A stretch of 64,000 nt of DNA, taken from contig JAHDVF020000211.1 of NCBI GenBank assembly GCA_022606425.2, positions 4,991,001 through 5,055,000 on the forward strand, written 5' to 3'. The notes beneath the pieces are model-generated. The model had not been told where the DNA came from and did not search any database. It saw only the letters and a program-made list of their open reading frames with translations. This document shows, piece by piece, positions 48,935 to 58,150 of this stretch (positions within the stretch are counted from its first letter, which is position 1; each line of letters begins with the position of its first letter). Source of the stretch: Lepidostoma basale. Lineage: Eukaryota > Arthropoda > Insecta > Trichoptera > Lepidostomatidae. The position numbers were made by a program, and so were the translations under genes.

Positions 48935-49510
48935 TATAAATAATTAATACGAATGAAAACGTATGTTTTTTAGAAGATTTATTATATTCATGATTTAATT
49001 GTATCTCAATAGAGATGAAGATGCAAATTGGAAACTGAATATGGTTGATCAAGGTGTTTACAGGACTTATGACCTGTCATTGGTTGGGTTAAGCGCACGC
49101 TTTATGTAATTACAACATTCCCCATTCCACCTTTCTTATGACCATGTCTGACAAATTTTTGGAAGTTGTATATATGTTAAAGTCCTACACCAGATCTCAC
49201 ATGTCAGTTTCAATGCGCCATCTATGAAAATTTTGATTATATATGTTAATCTCTAAGATTACTCTATATATTATTATATATAATCTACATACTAACGCCA
49301 TCTATGGAGATTTATGTTTATTAAGCATTAAGCAGAACATCTTTTTAACACAATGTGAAAGGCTACCCCGCCATTAGCGCATTGTTAGAAGCCGCCTGGA
49401 GTTGTCACTCCTACTGTGACGTCACTCCTCCTGTGACGTCACTCCTACTGTGATGTCACTCCTACGGAAATGTCACTCCTACTGTGATGTGAGATTTATT
49501 ATAGTTTATG
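48935..49510. repeat. Family J unit inside a family A arm
   Basis: 48940-48985 is a family A left arm (AATTAATACGAATGAAAACG) interrupted by the J unit 48990-49403 (ATTCATGATTTAATTGTATC, TGGTTGGGTTAAGCGCACGC, CATGTCAGTTTCAATGCGCC, AATGTGAAAGGCTACCCCGC). A 17-bp tandem array follows, then ATTTATTATAGTTTATGG, the continuation of the family A arm. Confidence 0.6.
49404..49488. repeat. 17-bp tandem repeat, five units, with CRE-like sites
   Basis: Units start at 49404, 49421, 49438, 49455 and 49472, consensus TCACTCCTACTGTGACG. Junctions create TGACGTCA twice and TGATGTCA, the first being the palindromic CREB/ATF site. Too short and too regular for CRISPR; no spacers. Confidence 0.7.
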
Positions 49511-49511
49511 G

Positions 49512-49871
49512 CAGTGCTCCGCAATCTTTTCTCACCTACGGCACACATAAGTTCTCCCTAGAATTCCGCGGCACACCAAAAGGTAAAATTCGGTCTGGAC
49601 GTGGGCGTCAATCCGCTCAGGAGACGTTGGTGACATTTTTTTTCAGCGACTTCCAGCTACTAGAAATCGGCTTCATTCGGAAAATTGAATGATTGATCCG
49701 ATTTTTCACGAATGATCTATAAAAAAAAGTCACCTACGTCTCTTGAACTGATTTACGGAAGAGTCGACTCTTTCGCAATTCACGAGTTCAGACTATAACT
49801 AAATATTTTTTTCTTTATATATTTGGCCACGGCGCACCAGTGTCCCGCGGCACACCGGTTGGGAAGCACTG
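49512..49871. mobile_element. Non-autonomous hAT-like element, 360 bp
   Basis: Ends CAGTGCTCCGCAATC and complement of GGTTGGGAAGCACTG, with 8-bp flanks GTTTATGG (49504-49511) and GTTTAAGG (49872-49879), one mismatch. CAGTG-type ends with an 8-bp duplication are hAT features. Internal CGGCACAC / GGCGCACC words near both ends support this. No transposase. Confidence 0.7.
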
Positions 49872-49879
49872 GTTTAAGG

Positions 49880-50171
49880 CATTGATCCATGCAGGGGTCT
49901 ACGACAACTTGCAAGGGGTCTACGACAATTGTAAAAAAATTGGGGGTCCATGAGATGTAAATGGGGGTTCACGAGATGGTTCAACATTCGACAAAGATCG
50001 GACATTCGATTTTCCCAAATGAGCTAAAAAAAAAGATGGACAACGAATTCCGGCTTTTTTGTTTCGTTTTTTTTTTGGCCTGAAAAAAAATCCGTTTTTG
50101 GCAATTAGGGGGTCTACACAAAATAGAAGAAATCGGCAAGGGGTTCATGGACAAAAATGTTAAGGAACCTC
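49880..50171. mobile_element. hAT-like right-end fragment
   Basis: GGGGTCTACGACAACTTGCA repeats at the left. The right end CATGGACAAAAATGTTAAGG then AACCTCTG reads, reversed, CAGAGGTTCCTTAAC, a hAT-like terminus. Family A sequence resumes at 50172 (TTTATTGGAATGACATGTTT). The left end is missing or overlaps the first element. Confidence 0.5.
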
Positions 50172-50220
50172 TGGTTTATTGGAATGACATGTTTCATGTT
50201 TTTAAGGCATTATCAAATGT
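50172..50220. repeat. Family A fragment
   Basis: TTGGAATGACATGTTTCATG then AAGGCATTATCAAATG; the rest of the arm interrupted by the hAT-like insertions. Confidence 0.6.
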
Positions 50221-50331
50221 AATTAAAAAGCTATATAAATTTATGTTTAGATATAAAATAATAAAATATTTCGTATTTACCACGGTATAGTTATTTTAAT
50301 TGATGCTAACTAGTTCCGCTTGGGCCCAAGC

Positions 50332-50405
50332 TACATCAGGACAGTGTGGCGGTCCATCCTCTCTGCCTAACTCTCCGGGGAAACGGCGCCATGGTTTGTT
50401 TGTTC
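50332..50405 (+). mobile_element. T1 LINE 3' end
   Basis: TCAGGACAGTGTGGCGGTCC and GGGGAAACGGCGCCATGGTT. 74 bp. Confidence 0.65.
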
Positions 50406-50743
50406 CATGTATCCACGTCGTAAACGCATATGAATTATTATTTACTTATTTATTTAAATTAATCTCAGCAAAAAGTAAGGTACGCTGCTGTGAAAGGCTG
50501 GCGGCAAGTGTTCAGGCAAGTGTTTTTCATACTTTTTTTATACGGACGAGATTCCTTCGCTCTTGTTCGCAGACTTGATTAGGTTCGTTAAAAAAAGGTG
50601 TGTGGAATTTAACAAATTACATAACTCGTTTACATCCAGATTTTTAATTTCGTTACTCTGTTGGAACGTCTAGCGCAGGTTACTTCGTCGATCCAACTCA
50701 CCTGCATTTAAACTTTTCTAATCATATTGTTAAATATTTAAGG
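50406..50743. other. Unique DNA
   Basis: No repeat or gene. A GGTACGCTGCTGTGAAAGGC stretch is GC-richer. Confidence 0.3.
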
Positions 50744-51035
50744 TCCTAAGATCAATTACTGGAAAAACCCTCCGAGATCGTGTCCGCAACGCAGACATAA
50801 GGAAAACCTGCGAAATAGAGGATATCGTTCAGTGGAGTAGATCCAGAAGAAGATACTGGAGGGACCATGTAGCCCGAATGGATGGTGACAGACTCGCATA
50901 TACAGCCGCCTATGAAATCCCTTCCGGACACCGCCCACCTGGAAGACCGCCTAAGAGATGGAGGGACAGCTGGATCTCATCATCCGACGAGATATGATTT
51001 CTGTGTCACAGATCGTCAGATCTATCAAAAGAAGA
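50744..51035 (+). mobile_element. T2 LINE tail, best-kept copy
   Basis: The plus frame reads Arg-Ser-Ile-Thr-Gly-Lys-Thr-Leu-Arg-Asp-Arg-Val-Arg-Asn-Ala-Asp-Ile-Arg, Tyr-Trp-Arg-Asp-His-Val-Ala-Arg-Met-Asp, Pro-Pro-Gly-Arg-Pro-Pro-Lys-Arg-Trp-Arg-Asp-Ser-Trp, then a stop, GATCGTCAGATCTATC and a GAAGATGAAGAAG tail. Open over about 80 codons. Gives the reference for the copies at 28838, 32695 and 35250. Confidence 0.8.
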
Positions 51036-51039
51036 TGAA

Positions 51040-51175
51040 GAAGAATAAGATCACCTTTATACTAAAAAGTCTGGAGCTATGTTCAAAGGTGGAGGGGGTA
51101 TAATTAGGATTGAGGGGAGGGCAGAGATAACGGGAACACTTCGAACATGGGAATAAAATTTAAACTTATTTAACT
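51040..51175 (-). repeat. Copy of the 54613-54830 family, reversed
   Basis: GGAGGGGGTATAATTAGGAT and GAGATAACGGGAACACTTCG are the reverse complement of the CTCAATCCTAATTATACCCC / TGTTCCCGTTACATC segment at 18260 and 54615. The ribozyme-like part is not included. Confidence 0.6.
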
Positions 51176-51270
51176 TGTCTGTAAACAGTGGAATAAAGTG
51201 TTGTAAAAAATACTACGAGCAGTTATATAATCTTTATTTACATATAATATATATTTAATTCATATTTAAG

Positions 51271-51485
51271 TAACTAACTAACCATGACGCCGTCTCCCCG
51301 AAGGTGTAGGTAGAAATAATGGACTGCCACACTTTTCTTTCCTGACATATTTCTTTCACTTTCTCAACATTCATACATCGTGTCATGTACGCGCGTCGAT
51401 TTCCTTGACTCCTCACTAGGCTGACATTCAATATTTGATTTATTTGATCGTGCCACGTTTTCCTCGGTCTTCCTCTATTTCTATT
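51271..51485 (-). mobile_element. T1 LINE 3' fragment fused to other sequence
   Basis: 3' end AACTAACCATGACGCCGTCT. The minus frame continues without a stop from the T1 segment (Asn-Arg-Gly-Arg-Pro-Arg-Lys-Thr-Trp-His-Asp-Gln-Ile) upstream into non-T1 sequence to Met at 51734, a 159-codon chimeric frame (51255-51734). Confidence 0.7.
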
Positions 51486-51740
51486 TTTTTTACATTTTTT
51501 ACAAGTAAGAAGAATAGCCACATAAGCTGAACCTCTGTAAGCCAGGAGATCCAAGTCCAAGTCCAATGGTTTTTTTTTGCAATAACCATGTGTGGTTACT
51601 AATTCTTCTAACACGTTTACATCCAGATTTTTATTTTCGTAATAATTTAATAATTTAACCACGTCCGGTATCGGGAAATAACAGTTCTCATCGTGAAATA
51701 GGTGGAAACAATATTTGTTTATTTTAGACCGCATTGCACA
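51486..51740 (-). other. Upstream half of the chimeric frame
   Basis: The minus frame encodes Asn-Lys-Tyr-Cys-Phe-His-Leu-Phe-His-Asp-Glu-Asn, Lys-Leu-Leu-Asn-Tyr-Tyr, and Leu-Asp-Leu-Asp-Leu-Asp-Leu-Leu-Ala-Tyr-Arg-Gly. The last part is the repeat also at 46093. Not recognised as a known domain. Confidence 0.35.
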
Positions 51741-52650
51741 TTATACTTTGTATAAAGACGTATTTTTAAAGATTTTATCATTTCTTATTAACAATTATGC
51801 ATGCAATTTATGAATGAGTTATGTTCTGTTTGTGGTTATGATAACCGTTTTCCAAATGCTTAATTCTTCATGTACAAATGTATTTACAATTTTGAAGTTG
51901 ATTCTAGATTTAAAATTAATAATAAATTGATACTGTAGAATATAACTTAGAAGAGGGTAATGTTTTATGGAGATACACTTTTAAAAATATATATAATATG
52001 TTGAACTTTTATTTTGATTTTACTTTTTTATAGATAATTTTAAATCTTAAAATTCTAAAATTTTAAACGCTTCTGCAATCAGAAGCGTTTAAAATTTAAT
52101 ATTTAGCGTTTAAAATCAATATTTGCCGTTAATTTCGATTCTTATTGTCAAAACAAAAACATTACAGACCGTAAGTTTGAACAATGGAATATTATGTCAC
52201 CACACGTAAGAATGGACAAAAATATCAATTTGGCGGCAACCAATATTTAAAAAAAGATTCCGATTTATAATTTAACCTAAGTGTAAAAAAATTTACAAGA
52301 TAATTTTAAACACGATTCTTAATGATTAATTTGTAGTAGTTAAAAATATTCCATATGTAGGTATTAGTTAGATCTCAAAATTCTAAAAATAAAACACGTT
52401 AATGTATTTTTCTAGAATTATTTTGAAATTTAATTATCTATTCAAATTAAGAACTGACCCGAAAAGTAGGTAACTTTATAGCTCATGACCCCGGGTCACG
52501 AGAACAAGGCGAGGAGAGGCCAGGCGGATTTTTAATGGGCCGACATCTCGTATATTTGATGAGTTATTCTCAATACATTGCCCTTTTTCAATTTATGTAG
52601 TCAATACCGATACAGTGACCTTCGTAAGATGAAACATTAAACATATATTT
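51741..52650. other. AT-rich unique DNA
   Basis: A hairpin at 52047-52100 (TTTTAAACGCTTCTG / CAGAAGCGTTTAAAA) and a short GC part at 52485-52530. No gene. Confidence 0.35.
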
Positions 52651-53107
52651 ATTGTTTCTTGAATGATGTAAAACTCCGTATTAAATAATTCTTCTCTTCT
52701 CGGAGTACCAAGTCAGGTCCTCCCGACGTCGCCTATCACTCTGGTGTAGACTTCTCACAACTTCCAACAACTTCCCCACCCTCCGAATTCCGGTCCACTC
52801 TTTGATATTCTCGAGCCAGGACATCTGGGGTCTTTCGACACTGCGTCTACCCTCAATCATCCCTTTCATAATTGAGGTACAGCAGACCACATTTCTCGTT
52901 GCGGAGAATGTGTCCTCCCAAATATAATAAATAATTAATGCGAATGAAAACGTCTGTTTTATTATAATTTATGGGAATGACATGTTTCGCCACTCTAAGG
53001 CATAACACACTACATTTGATAGTGCCTTAGAAAGGCGAAACATGTCATTCCCATAAATTATAATAAAACTTCTAAAAAACAGACATTTTCATTCGTATTA
53101 ATTATTT
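52651..53107. repeat. Family A palindrome interrupted by a LINE
   Basis: Left outer edge 52651-52690 (ATTGTTTCTTGAATGATGTA), LINE 52691-52927, then the palindrome resumes with TAAATAATTAATGCGAATGA. GGGAATGACATGTTTCGCCA, centre, and AGGCGAAACATGTCATTCCC to CAGACATTTTCATTCGTATT. Arms nearly identical. Confidence 0.8.
52691..52927 (-). mobile_element. LINE tail fragment with 9-bp target-site duplication
   Basis: TAAATAATT at 52682-52690 and 52928-52936 flank it. The minus frame reads Lys-Gly-Met-Ile-Glu-Gly-Arg-Arg-Ser-Val-Glu-Arg-Pro, Ser-Trp-Leu-Glu-Asn-Ile-Lys-Glu-Trp-Thr-Gly, matching Gly-Lys-Ile-Glu-Gly...Gly-Arg-Pro...Trp-Leu-Asp-Asn-Ile tails of LINE proteins. The 3' end is CTCCGAGAAGAGAAG on minus. 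Confidence 0.75.
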
Positions 53108-53261
53108 ACAAATATACGTTACGAACACAGGTACTTTTGTACTACTGACAATATAACAACTTTAGAAATAATATACCAAAATAATTAACGTTTTTTAAAT
53201 AATGTTTAATAATAAAACAAAAATATAAATATGAGTTTTTCTAAACTTATCTTTTTTATTT
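53108..53261. other. AT-rich spacer
   Basis: Nothing recognised. Confidence 0.3.
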
Positions 53262-53373
53262 ATTGTTTCTTGACCAATTGTGTTAATCGTCATTTTAAAT
53301 AATTAATACGAATGAAAATATCTGTTGCAGTTTATTCTATTTTATGGGAATGACATGTTTCGTCTTATCAAAT
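53262..53373. repeat. Family A left arm
   Basis: ATTGTTTCTTGACCAATTGT, ATTAATACGAATGAAAATA, GGGAATGACATGTTTCGTC and TCAAATG. Confidence 0.65.
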
Positions 53374-53609
53374 GTTTTGTGCCTTTCACATTGTATATAC
53401 CTTATTATATAATACATTTTGTGATTATTTATGATATTTTTTACTTCTTACTTCAAAATTAATTCCTATTATTTTTATATTATAAAATTTGAATCCATAT
53501 AAAGTTAATACAATAAATTTACAGTGGAACATTTACTTAACTTACTTCGTTAATTATAATCATTTTCTATTTTTATTATTTGACAAATAAATTTAATTAA
53601 AAAAAAAAT

Positions 53610-53800
53610 CTCTAAATATCTTCATCAGCTTGTATCCATCCACTGCTGGACGTAAACCTCTCCACCCCGATGCCATCCCTCTCGGTCTCTCTCCAGTGTT
53701 CTCCAGGCCCTTCCCTCTGTCCGCACAATATCTTCGCTCCACCTGGTAGGCTATCTTCCGACACTTCTTCGGCCCAACCTTGGCCTCCATTAAGTAATAC
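53610..53800 (-). mobile_element. LINE tail fragment
   Basis: On minus, one frame gives Glu-Asp-Ile-Val-Arg-Thr-Glu-Gly-Arg-Ala-Trp, Glu-Arg-Asp-Arg-Glu-Gly-Trp-His-Arg-Gly-Gly-Glu-Val-Tyr-Val-Gln-Gln-Trp-Met-Asp, the terminal block of many LINE proteins. Frameshifted relative to the 69-codon Met-started frame. Confidence 0.65.
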
Positions 53801-54349
53801 AATTGTATGTTAATAATCTAAAAATATTGGAATTATGTTATAGATATCTGATGTTCACCTTGTGCGGAGACACTGATGAATTCATTGTATCCGTAAAAGA
53901 AAAAATATGAAAGTCCTCAATGATTTGTGTAGTGTGAAAGGGGCTAAATGAAACTTAGTTTATACTGATTGACACTGCATTGTGTTCTCTTGTGCACGAA
54001 TCGTTAAGTGCAATCTCACCCTGATTAAGATTTCTGTCGAGTACTTACGCGATCAGCGCCTGGCAGCCGCCGCTCTGCGTGGCATACTGAGCACCCGGAC
54101 AATGGACCACGAGCATGCGCGTCTCTGGAGGTAAATTCATTATTCGTTTTTTAAACAAAAGACCGGGTACCTACTTAACCTCGCCACTCGCAGCCCTTCG
54201 CACGGTCCGGATCACAAGAGTTTTCAGCTCATAAGAGCCCTCACGTCCTACAACACTTGGATTTGGGACCACACATACATAGTGCACGCATCCTACAGAT
54301 CAGCTTATGATGTATGCTGAATAAGAAAGTTCTCTATAATAAATAAAAT
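53801..54349. other. Unique DNA with island 53990-54270
   Basis: GCGCCTGGCAGCCGCCGCTC and GTCCGGATCACAAGAGTTTT; noncoding and unique in the window. Confidence 0.3.
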
Positions 54350-54565
54350 CATATTTACTTTAGTATGAAGCACTTAATTTGTGGTGTGGTATTATCAAAA
54401 AATAATAATAATACAATTTTACTAGTTTATACACCACTTTATTTTTGTTGTTGAAACCAAACAGTTTCGCTCAAAATCAATCTGTAAATTTGACGAAGAT
54501 CCTAGATATAACAATTTTAAGACGTTTCAACAGAAATACAGATTCAACAAATGATGACATAATAA
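54350..54565 (-). repeat. Family B element, decayed hammerhead motif
   Basis: AGTATGAAGCACTTAATTTG then minus GAGCGAAACTGTTTGG. The heptamer and stem II are lost. Confidence 0.5.
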
Positions 54566-54569
54566 AATC

Positions 54570-54612
54570 TCTATTCATTTGATAATGCCTTAGACAGGCG
54601 AAACATATCGAT
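54570..54612. repeat. Family A scrap
   Basis: ATTCATTTGATAATGCCTTA then GACAGGCGAAACATATCG. The TTGATAA, stem and GAAAC are preserved. Confidence 0.6.
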
Positions 54613-54830
54613 ATGTTCCCGTTACATCCCCCTCTCCTCAATCCTAATTATACCCCTTCCACTTTTATTCATAACTCGATATCCATTTAGGCATTTAGTA
54701 CGAGTATATACTCGTAAGTGACCGCTCTGTTTTATTTGATTGTTAAAATTGTGTACATTGATAAAGGTTACTTGTAACTGAAACATTTCTGAGTTCAGTG
54801 AAAATGAAAAGTGTTGTAATACAAAGCATA
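54613..54830 (+). repeat. Family I element
   Basis: Matches 18241-18454: ATGTTCCCGTTACATC, CTCAATCCTAATTATACCCC, GTGACCGCTCTGTTTTAT, then the ribozyme-like core and AGTGTTGTAAT. About 215 bp, noncoding. Confidence 0.65.
54758..54789 (+). ncRNA. Hammerhead-like core, U3/A8 variant
   Basis: TTGATAA (54758-54764), spacer A, GGTTAC-TT-GTAACT stem (6 pairs with one G-U), GAAAC (54780-54784), ATTTC. The heptamer changes C3 to U and G8 to A together. The triplet is UUC rather than GUC, also of the NUH type. Confidence 0.45.
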
Positions 54831-55749
54831 ATTATATTTATTCATTAATGTTATGTTAGTGTTGTTTACAAAGTAATAAACATTGTTCAATACCATATAT
54901 CCTTAAATTATTTTATCTGAATTATTGTTTTTATTCTATTTTACCACTATTATGTCTTGCACACAGTAATTATGAATTCTTTCGTAATATATAGGGTTAG
55001 GACACTTGGCCCGCGCGATGCCCTGGTCTAGGCCACCCAAATAGTAAAATGAAGAGTGCTCTGCCTAAATCATTTCCAGCCGCAATGATCCGGAGTCCGA
55101 CCTGTAAGACGGCTCGGGAATAAAAAAATAATAAAACGAAATTCCTTCCGTCACCGCGAGAAGTAATCTTCTCTAAAGTCGTTAATTTATCTGTTGTATC
55201 TGTTCGTTTTTTCATCCTCTCCGTTTAAAATGGTGGTCAAGACAAATTAACGATTTACGAGACTAACTGTTAAAGGGGATAAAAGATTTTTATATCGGTG
55301 CGATGTCTGGTGTTTACAGCCGCTAGTTTAAAGTGAGCTTCGTCTATCGGTAATCCTATATTCTCCACTATTATTACAACACCTATGCTAAGTATTCGAG
55401 TTATTATGTCGGTCTTAAATTATCTTTACGGCCTTTTTATTACGGCCGGAATTTGTAGTTTATAAAAAAATCACCAGAGCTCGGAGATTCTCGTTGGATA
55501 TTCTGTCTTTTCCTTGCTTACGATTTTTTTTACTTTTGTTTAATTTGTTTTGCAGTTGCAAAAAAAACATGTTGACATTATAATGTAGGAAGTTTCAACA
55601 GAAATGCAGACAGCGAAGACAAAATAAAAAATCTATCAATTTTACGTACATTTTAATACACTGAGGTGCTTAAATTTGAAAATAGTAAGAAATAACTTGT
55701 ATATTAATTCACAATCTATCAAAAAACTTACAAAAAATATGTTAAGCTT
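54831..55749. other. Unique DNA
   Basis: 54990-55230 is GC-richer (CTTGGCCCGCGCGATGCCCT). A 72-codon minus frame is unrecognised. The remainder is AT-rich. Confidence 0.3.
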
Positions 55750-56116
55750 CATATCGACAGGAAAACGCGGCAGGATCAAATCAATAAAATATTATATACC
55801 GGCCACTTGAGGAGTCGGAGAAACCGACGTGCGTGTATGACACAAAGTATGAATATTCAAATCAAGCCAGTTTATTAACTTAAAAGACATTACAAACAGG
55901 AAAATGTTTGAGACATCTATTGAGTACAGGTAAAATATTATAAAAATACAACAAAGTACCAGGAACGCATTGACAACGATGGTTCGACATTAGGAAGACA
56001 ACATACTTTCTAAAGTCAAGAGTATTTATATTGAGGAATCGAGAGAAGTATGCCGGGAAAGATCGAAGTGGCGGTCCATTAATTCTGCCTACTCCTTCGG
56101 CGCGACGGCATTAGTT
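55750..56116 (+). mobile_element. T1 LINE interrupted by a Jockey-like insertion
   Basis: T1 sequence 55763-55857 (GGAAAACGCGGCAGGATCAA, AGAAACCGACGTGCGTGTAT) continues at 56033 (GAGGAATCGAGAGAAGTATG) and ends GACGGCATTAGTTAGTTAAT. Confidence 0.75.
55858..56027 (-). mobile_element. Jockey-like LINE 3' end with ATATT target-site duplication
   Basis: The reverse complement of the 3' end at 34640-34790: minus ACTTTAGAAAGTATGTTGTC, CAATGCGTTCCTGGTACTTT and TAAACTGGCTTGATTTGAA. ATATT at 55853-55857 and 56028-56032. Heavily 5'-truncated. Confidence 0.75.
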
Positions 56117-56150
56117 AGTTAATTATAAAAATATAAATTTTCTCGAACTA

Positions 56151-56285
56151 TTATTTTATTTAGTGGGAATGACACATTTCACATTACTAGGACATTATCA
56201 AATGTATCAGATGATATTTAATAAAGTCTTAGCAAGGCGCAACTCCTCTGTAATCAAATAAAACTTACGAAGAACGGGTGTTTTA
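56151..56285. repeat. Family A palindrome, old copy
   Basis: TTAGTGGGAATGACACATTT, ACATTATCAAATGTATCAGA and TCTTAGCAAGGCGCAACTCC; outer parts decayed. Confidence 0.55.
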
Positions 56286-56301
56286 ACAAAGATGAAATAT
56301 T

Positions 56302-56513
56302 TATTGTTTCTTAACCAGTGATGTATAACTCCATATTGAATAATTAATACGAATGAAATCTTCTGTTTCCTAGAAGTTTTATTATATTTTATGGGAATGA
56401 CATGTTTCGCCCTTCTAAGGCATTATCAAATGTTTGATAATGCCTTAGAAGGGCGAAACATGTCATTCCCATAAAACTTCTAGAAAACAGACGTTTTCAT
56501 TCGTATTAATTAT
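56302..56513. repeat. Family A palindrome, best-preserved copy
   Basis: ATTGTTTCTTAACCAGTGAT edge, AATTAATACGAATGAAATCT, TTCCTAGAAGTTTTATTATA, GGGAATGACATGTTTCGCCC, TTCTAAGGCATTATCAAATG, then directly the reverse complement, ending GACGTTTTCATTCGTATTAA. The centre is intact with no spacer. The right arm lacks about 15 bp (TATAATA part). Confidence 0.85.
56434..56464 (+). ncRNA. Hammerhead-like core in family A, U3/A8 variant
   Basis: TTGATAA (56434-56440), spacer T, GCCTT-AGA-AGGGC stem, GAAAC (56455-56459), ATGTC with a GUC triplet. It also occurs on minus in the other arm. In the palindrome the 5' strand of stem I is replaced by the opposite arm, so the transcript would fold as a hairpin first. 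Confidence 0.45.
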
Positions 56514-56857
56514 CACATTGAATAGTTTTATATATCTTATAACAATTGTTTAAAAAATATGTTTATATATGGTACAATATAATATGATATTTTAAGATGA
56601 AAATATTGGCATACCGATTAATTTTATGTTATATATTAGCCAAAATAATATATCGTTTTATCGAGTTTTTAAGTAGTTATTATAGAATCGTGTTTACCTT
56701 CGCATCTCGTCGATTTTCACCTAATATTAACATTTTACACCTAATATTAATTTTAATATTTTAAAATCATAATAAAAATGTTTATAATCTATTCTCAGTA
56801 ATTCAATATATTCATGACTAGATGTTTCTTATTCGGTTTATATCATCATAATATATT
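56514..56857. other. AT-rich, nothing recognised
   Basis: No features. Confidence 0.35.
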
Positions 56858-57088
56858 AGATGCATAAATGATCCGACAGATTTCAGATCTAAATTGAAAA
56901 CCCATCTTTTTCATATGTCATACCCAATTTAAACATTTATACTTTGTTCTACTATACTTTTAAATCGATCGCTTTTTAAGCAGTCACATTTAGATTTTTA
57001 GATTTAAAACACGTCTTAATGCGCCCTTGAGGTGATTATATCACAAAAACAGCGCTTTAAAAGTTAGCATATTATTATTATTATTGTT
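56858..57088 (+). mobile_element. CR1/L2-like LINE 3' end, near-identical to 38571-38806
   Basis: Encodes the final Arg-Ser-Lys-Leu-Lys-Thr-His-Leu-Phe and stop, then the same 3' UTR with hairpin GCGCCCTTGAGGTGATTATA / TCACAAAAACAGCGCT and ATT repeats. Few substitutions from the copy at 38571, so the family was active recently. Confidence 0.8.
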
Positions 57089-57361
57089 GTTATTAAGTAT
57101 GGCGCCGTGGAAATGTGTTTCTCCGCATACTAAATGCGCCGAAATATTTTTTTAAAGCTAGCAATAAATAACGCATTTATTACGTGCTCACCAAAATAAT
57201 TTGACCCAATTTATGAGCTGTTTACATTATAATGTCCATTGTCTCTATCGCTAGCAATATTCCGAATGTTTTTATTGCTTTATTGATTGACTTATCACTG
57301 GCAAATAATGCCAGGGGTGTGCCGGAAGCCCCGCGAGGTTTATTACACATAAAAATATAAT
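57089..57361. other. Unique DNA
   Basis: No gene or repeat supported. Confidence 0.3.
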
Positions 57362-57833
57362 AACATATCTCTACAAGCAAAGATGGCAGTGCACAATAGA
57401 GTTCTAGTGCCGACACTCACGTATGGAAGTGTAGATTTGAGTTTGCAGAAGAACGATGATAATAGGATAAATGCCGTAGTAATGAGGTTACTAAGAAGAA
57501 TGTGCAGAAAAACGTTGCATGTTAGAATATCTAATGATGAAGTAAGCAAGGTATGTAAGGCGTATGGATAAATAAAATTAAGAAATGGTCACTAAGATGG
57601 TTTGGATATATGGAAAGAATTGATTAGGGAAGAATGGTTTAAAAGATACATACAAGTAGTGTGAATGGAAAAAGAAGTCTATGTTCGAAGTAGGAACAAT
57701 CGACGGGCGTGCATATCTCTATGTGTGGATGTAAAAGAGACGCGAGATCTATGTCAGGATAGAAAAGTGTGGTCATCCATCCTCTCTGCCTACCTCTTCG
57801 AGGAAATGGCGTGATGGTTAGTTAGTTAGTTAT
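57362..57833 (+). mobile_element. T1 LINE 3' fragment
   Basis: The plus frame 57383-57571 has Met-Ala-Val-His-Asn-Arg-Val-Leu-Val-Pro, Arg-Ile-Asn-Ala-Val-Val-Met-Arg-Leu-Leu-Arg-Arg-Met-Cys. Later blocks are frameshifted. Ends GGCGTGATGGTTAGTTAGTT. Confidence 0.75.
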
Positions 57834-57961
57834 ATCTCTTAACAAAACTTATTTAAAATCCTACGTAAACTGTTGGGTGAAAGTCTTCCGCTTTTCGAAA
57901 TATTGTGGTTTCTCAACAATTATAAGCTGACTCTACGATATCCTTTGTTCATTTCTTTATT

Positions 57962-58150
57962 GACGACCTTCGTGACAGAGTGGCAAGAGCTATGTGACTG
58001 CCACACCGAAGGTCCCGGATTAGATTCCCGGCGATGACAGTGTAATTATCACACTGTATTTGGTCTGGTGTAGAATTGACGTGACAATAAAATGGCGATA
58101 GATTGACTACCTATCACATGTCATTAGAATCAATATAATTGCTATATAAA
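57962..58150 (+). mobile_element. S1 SINE, 3'-truncated
   Basis: Head GACCTTCGTGACAGAGTGG (A box altered), B box GGATTAGATTCC (altered), then the S1 body to CATGTCATTAGAATCAATAT. Old copy. Confidence 0.75.

Noticed and set aside
49404..49488. CRISPR-like array
   Set aside because: Direct 17-bp tandem units without spacers, in a eukaryotic repeat setting.
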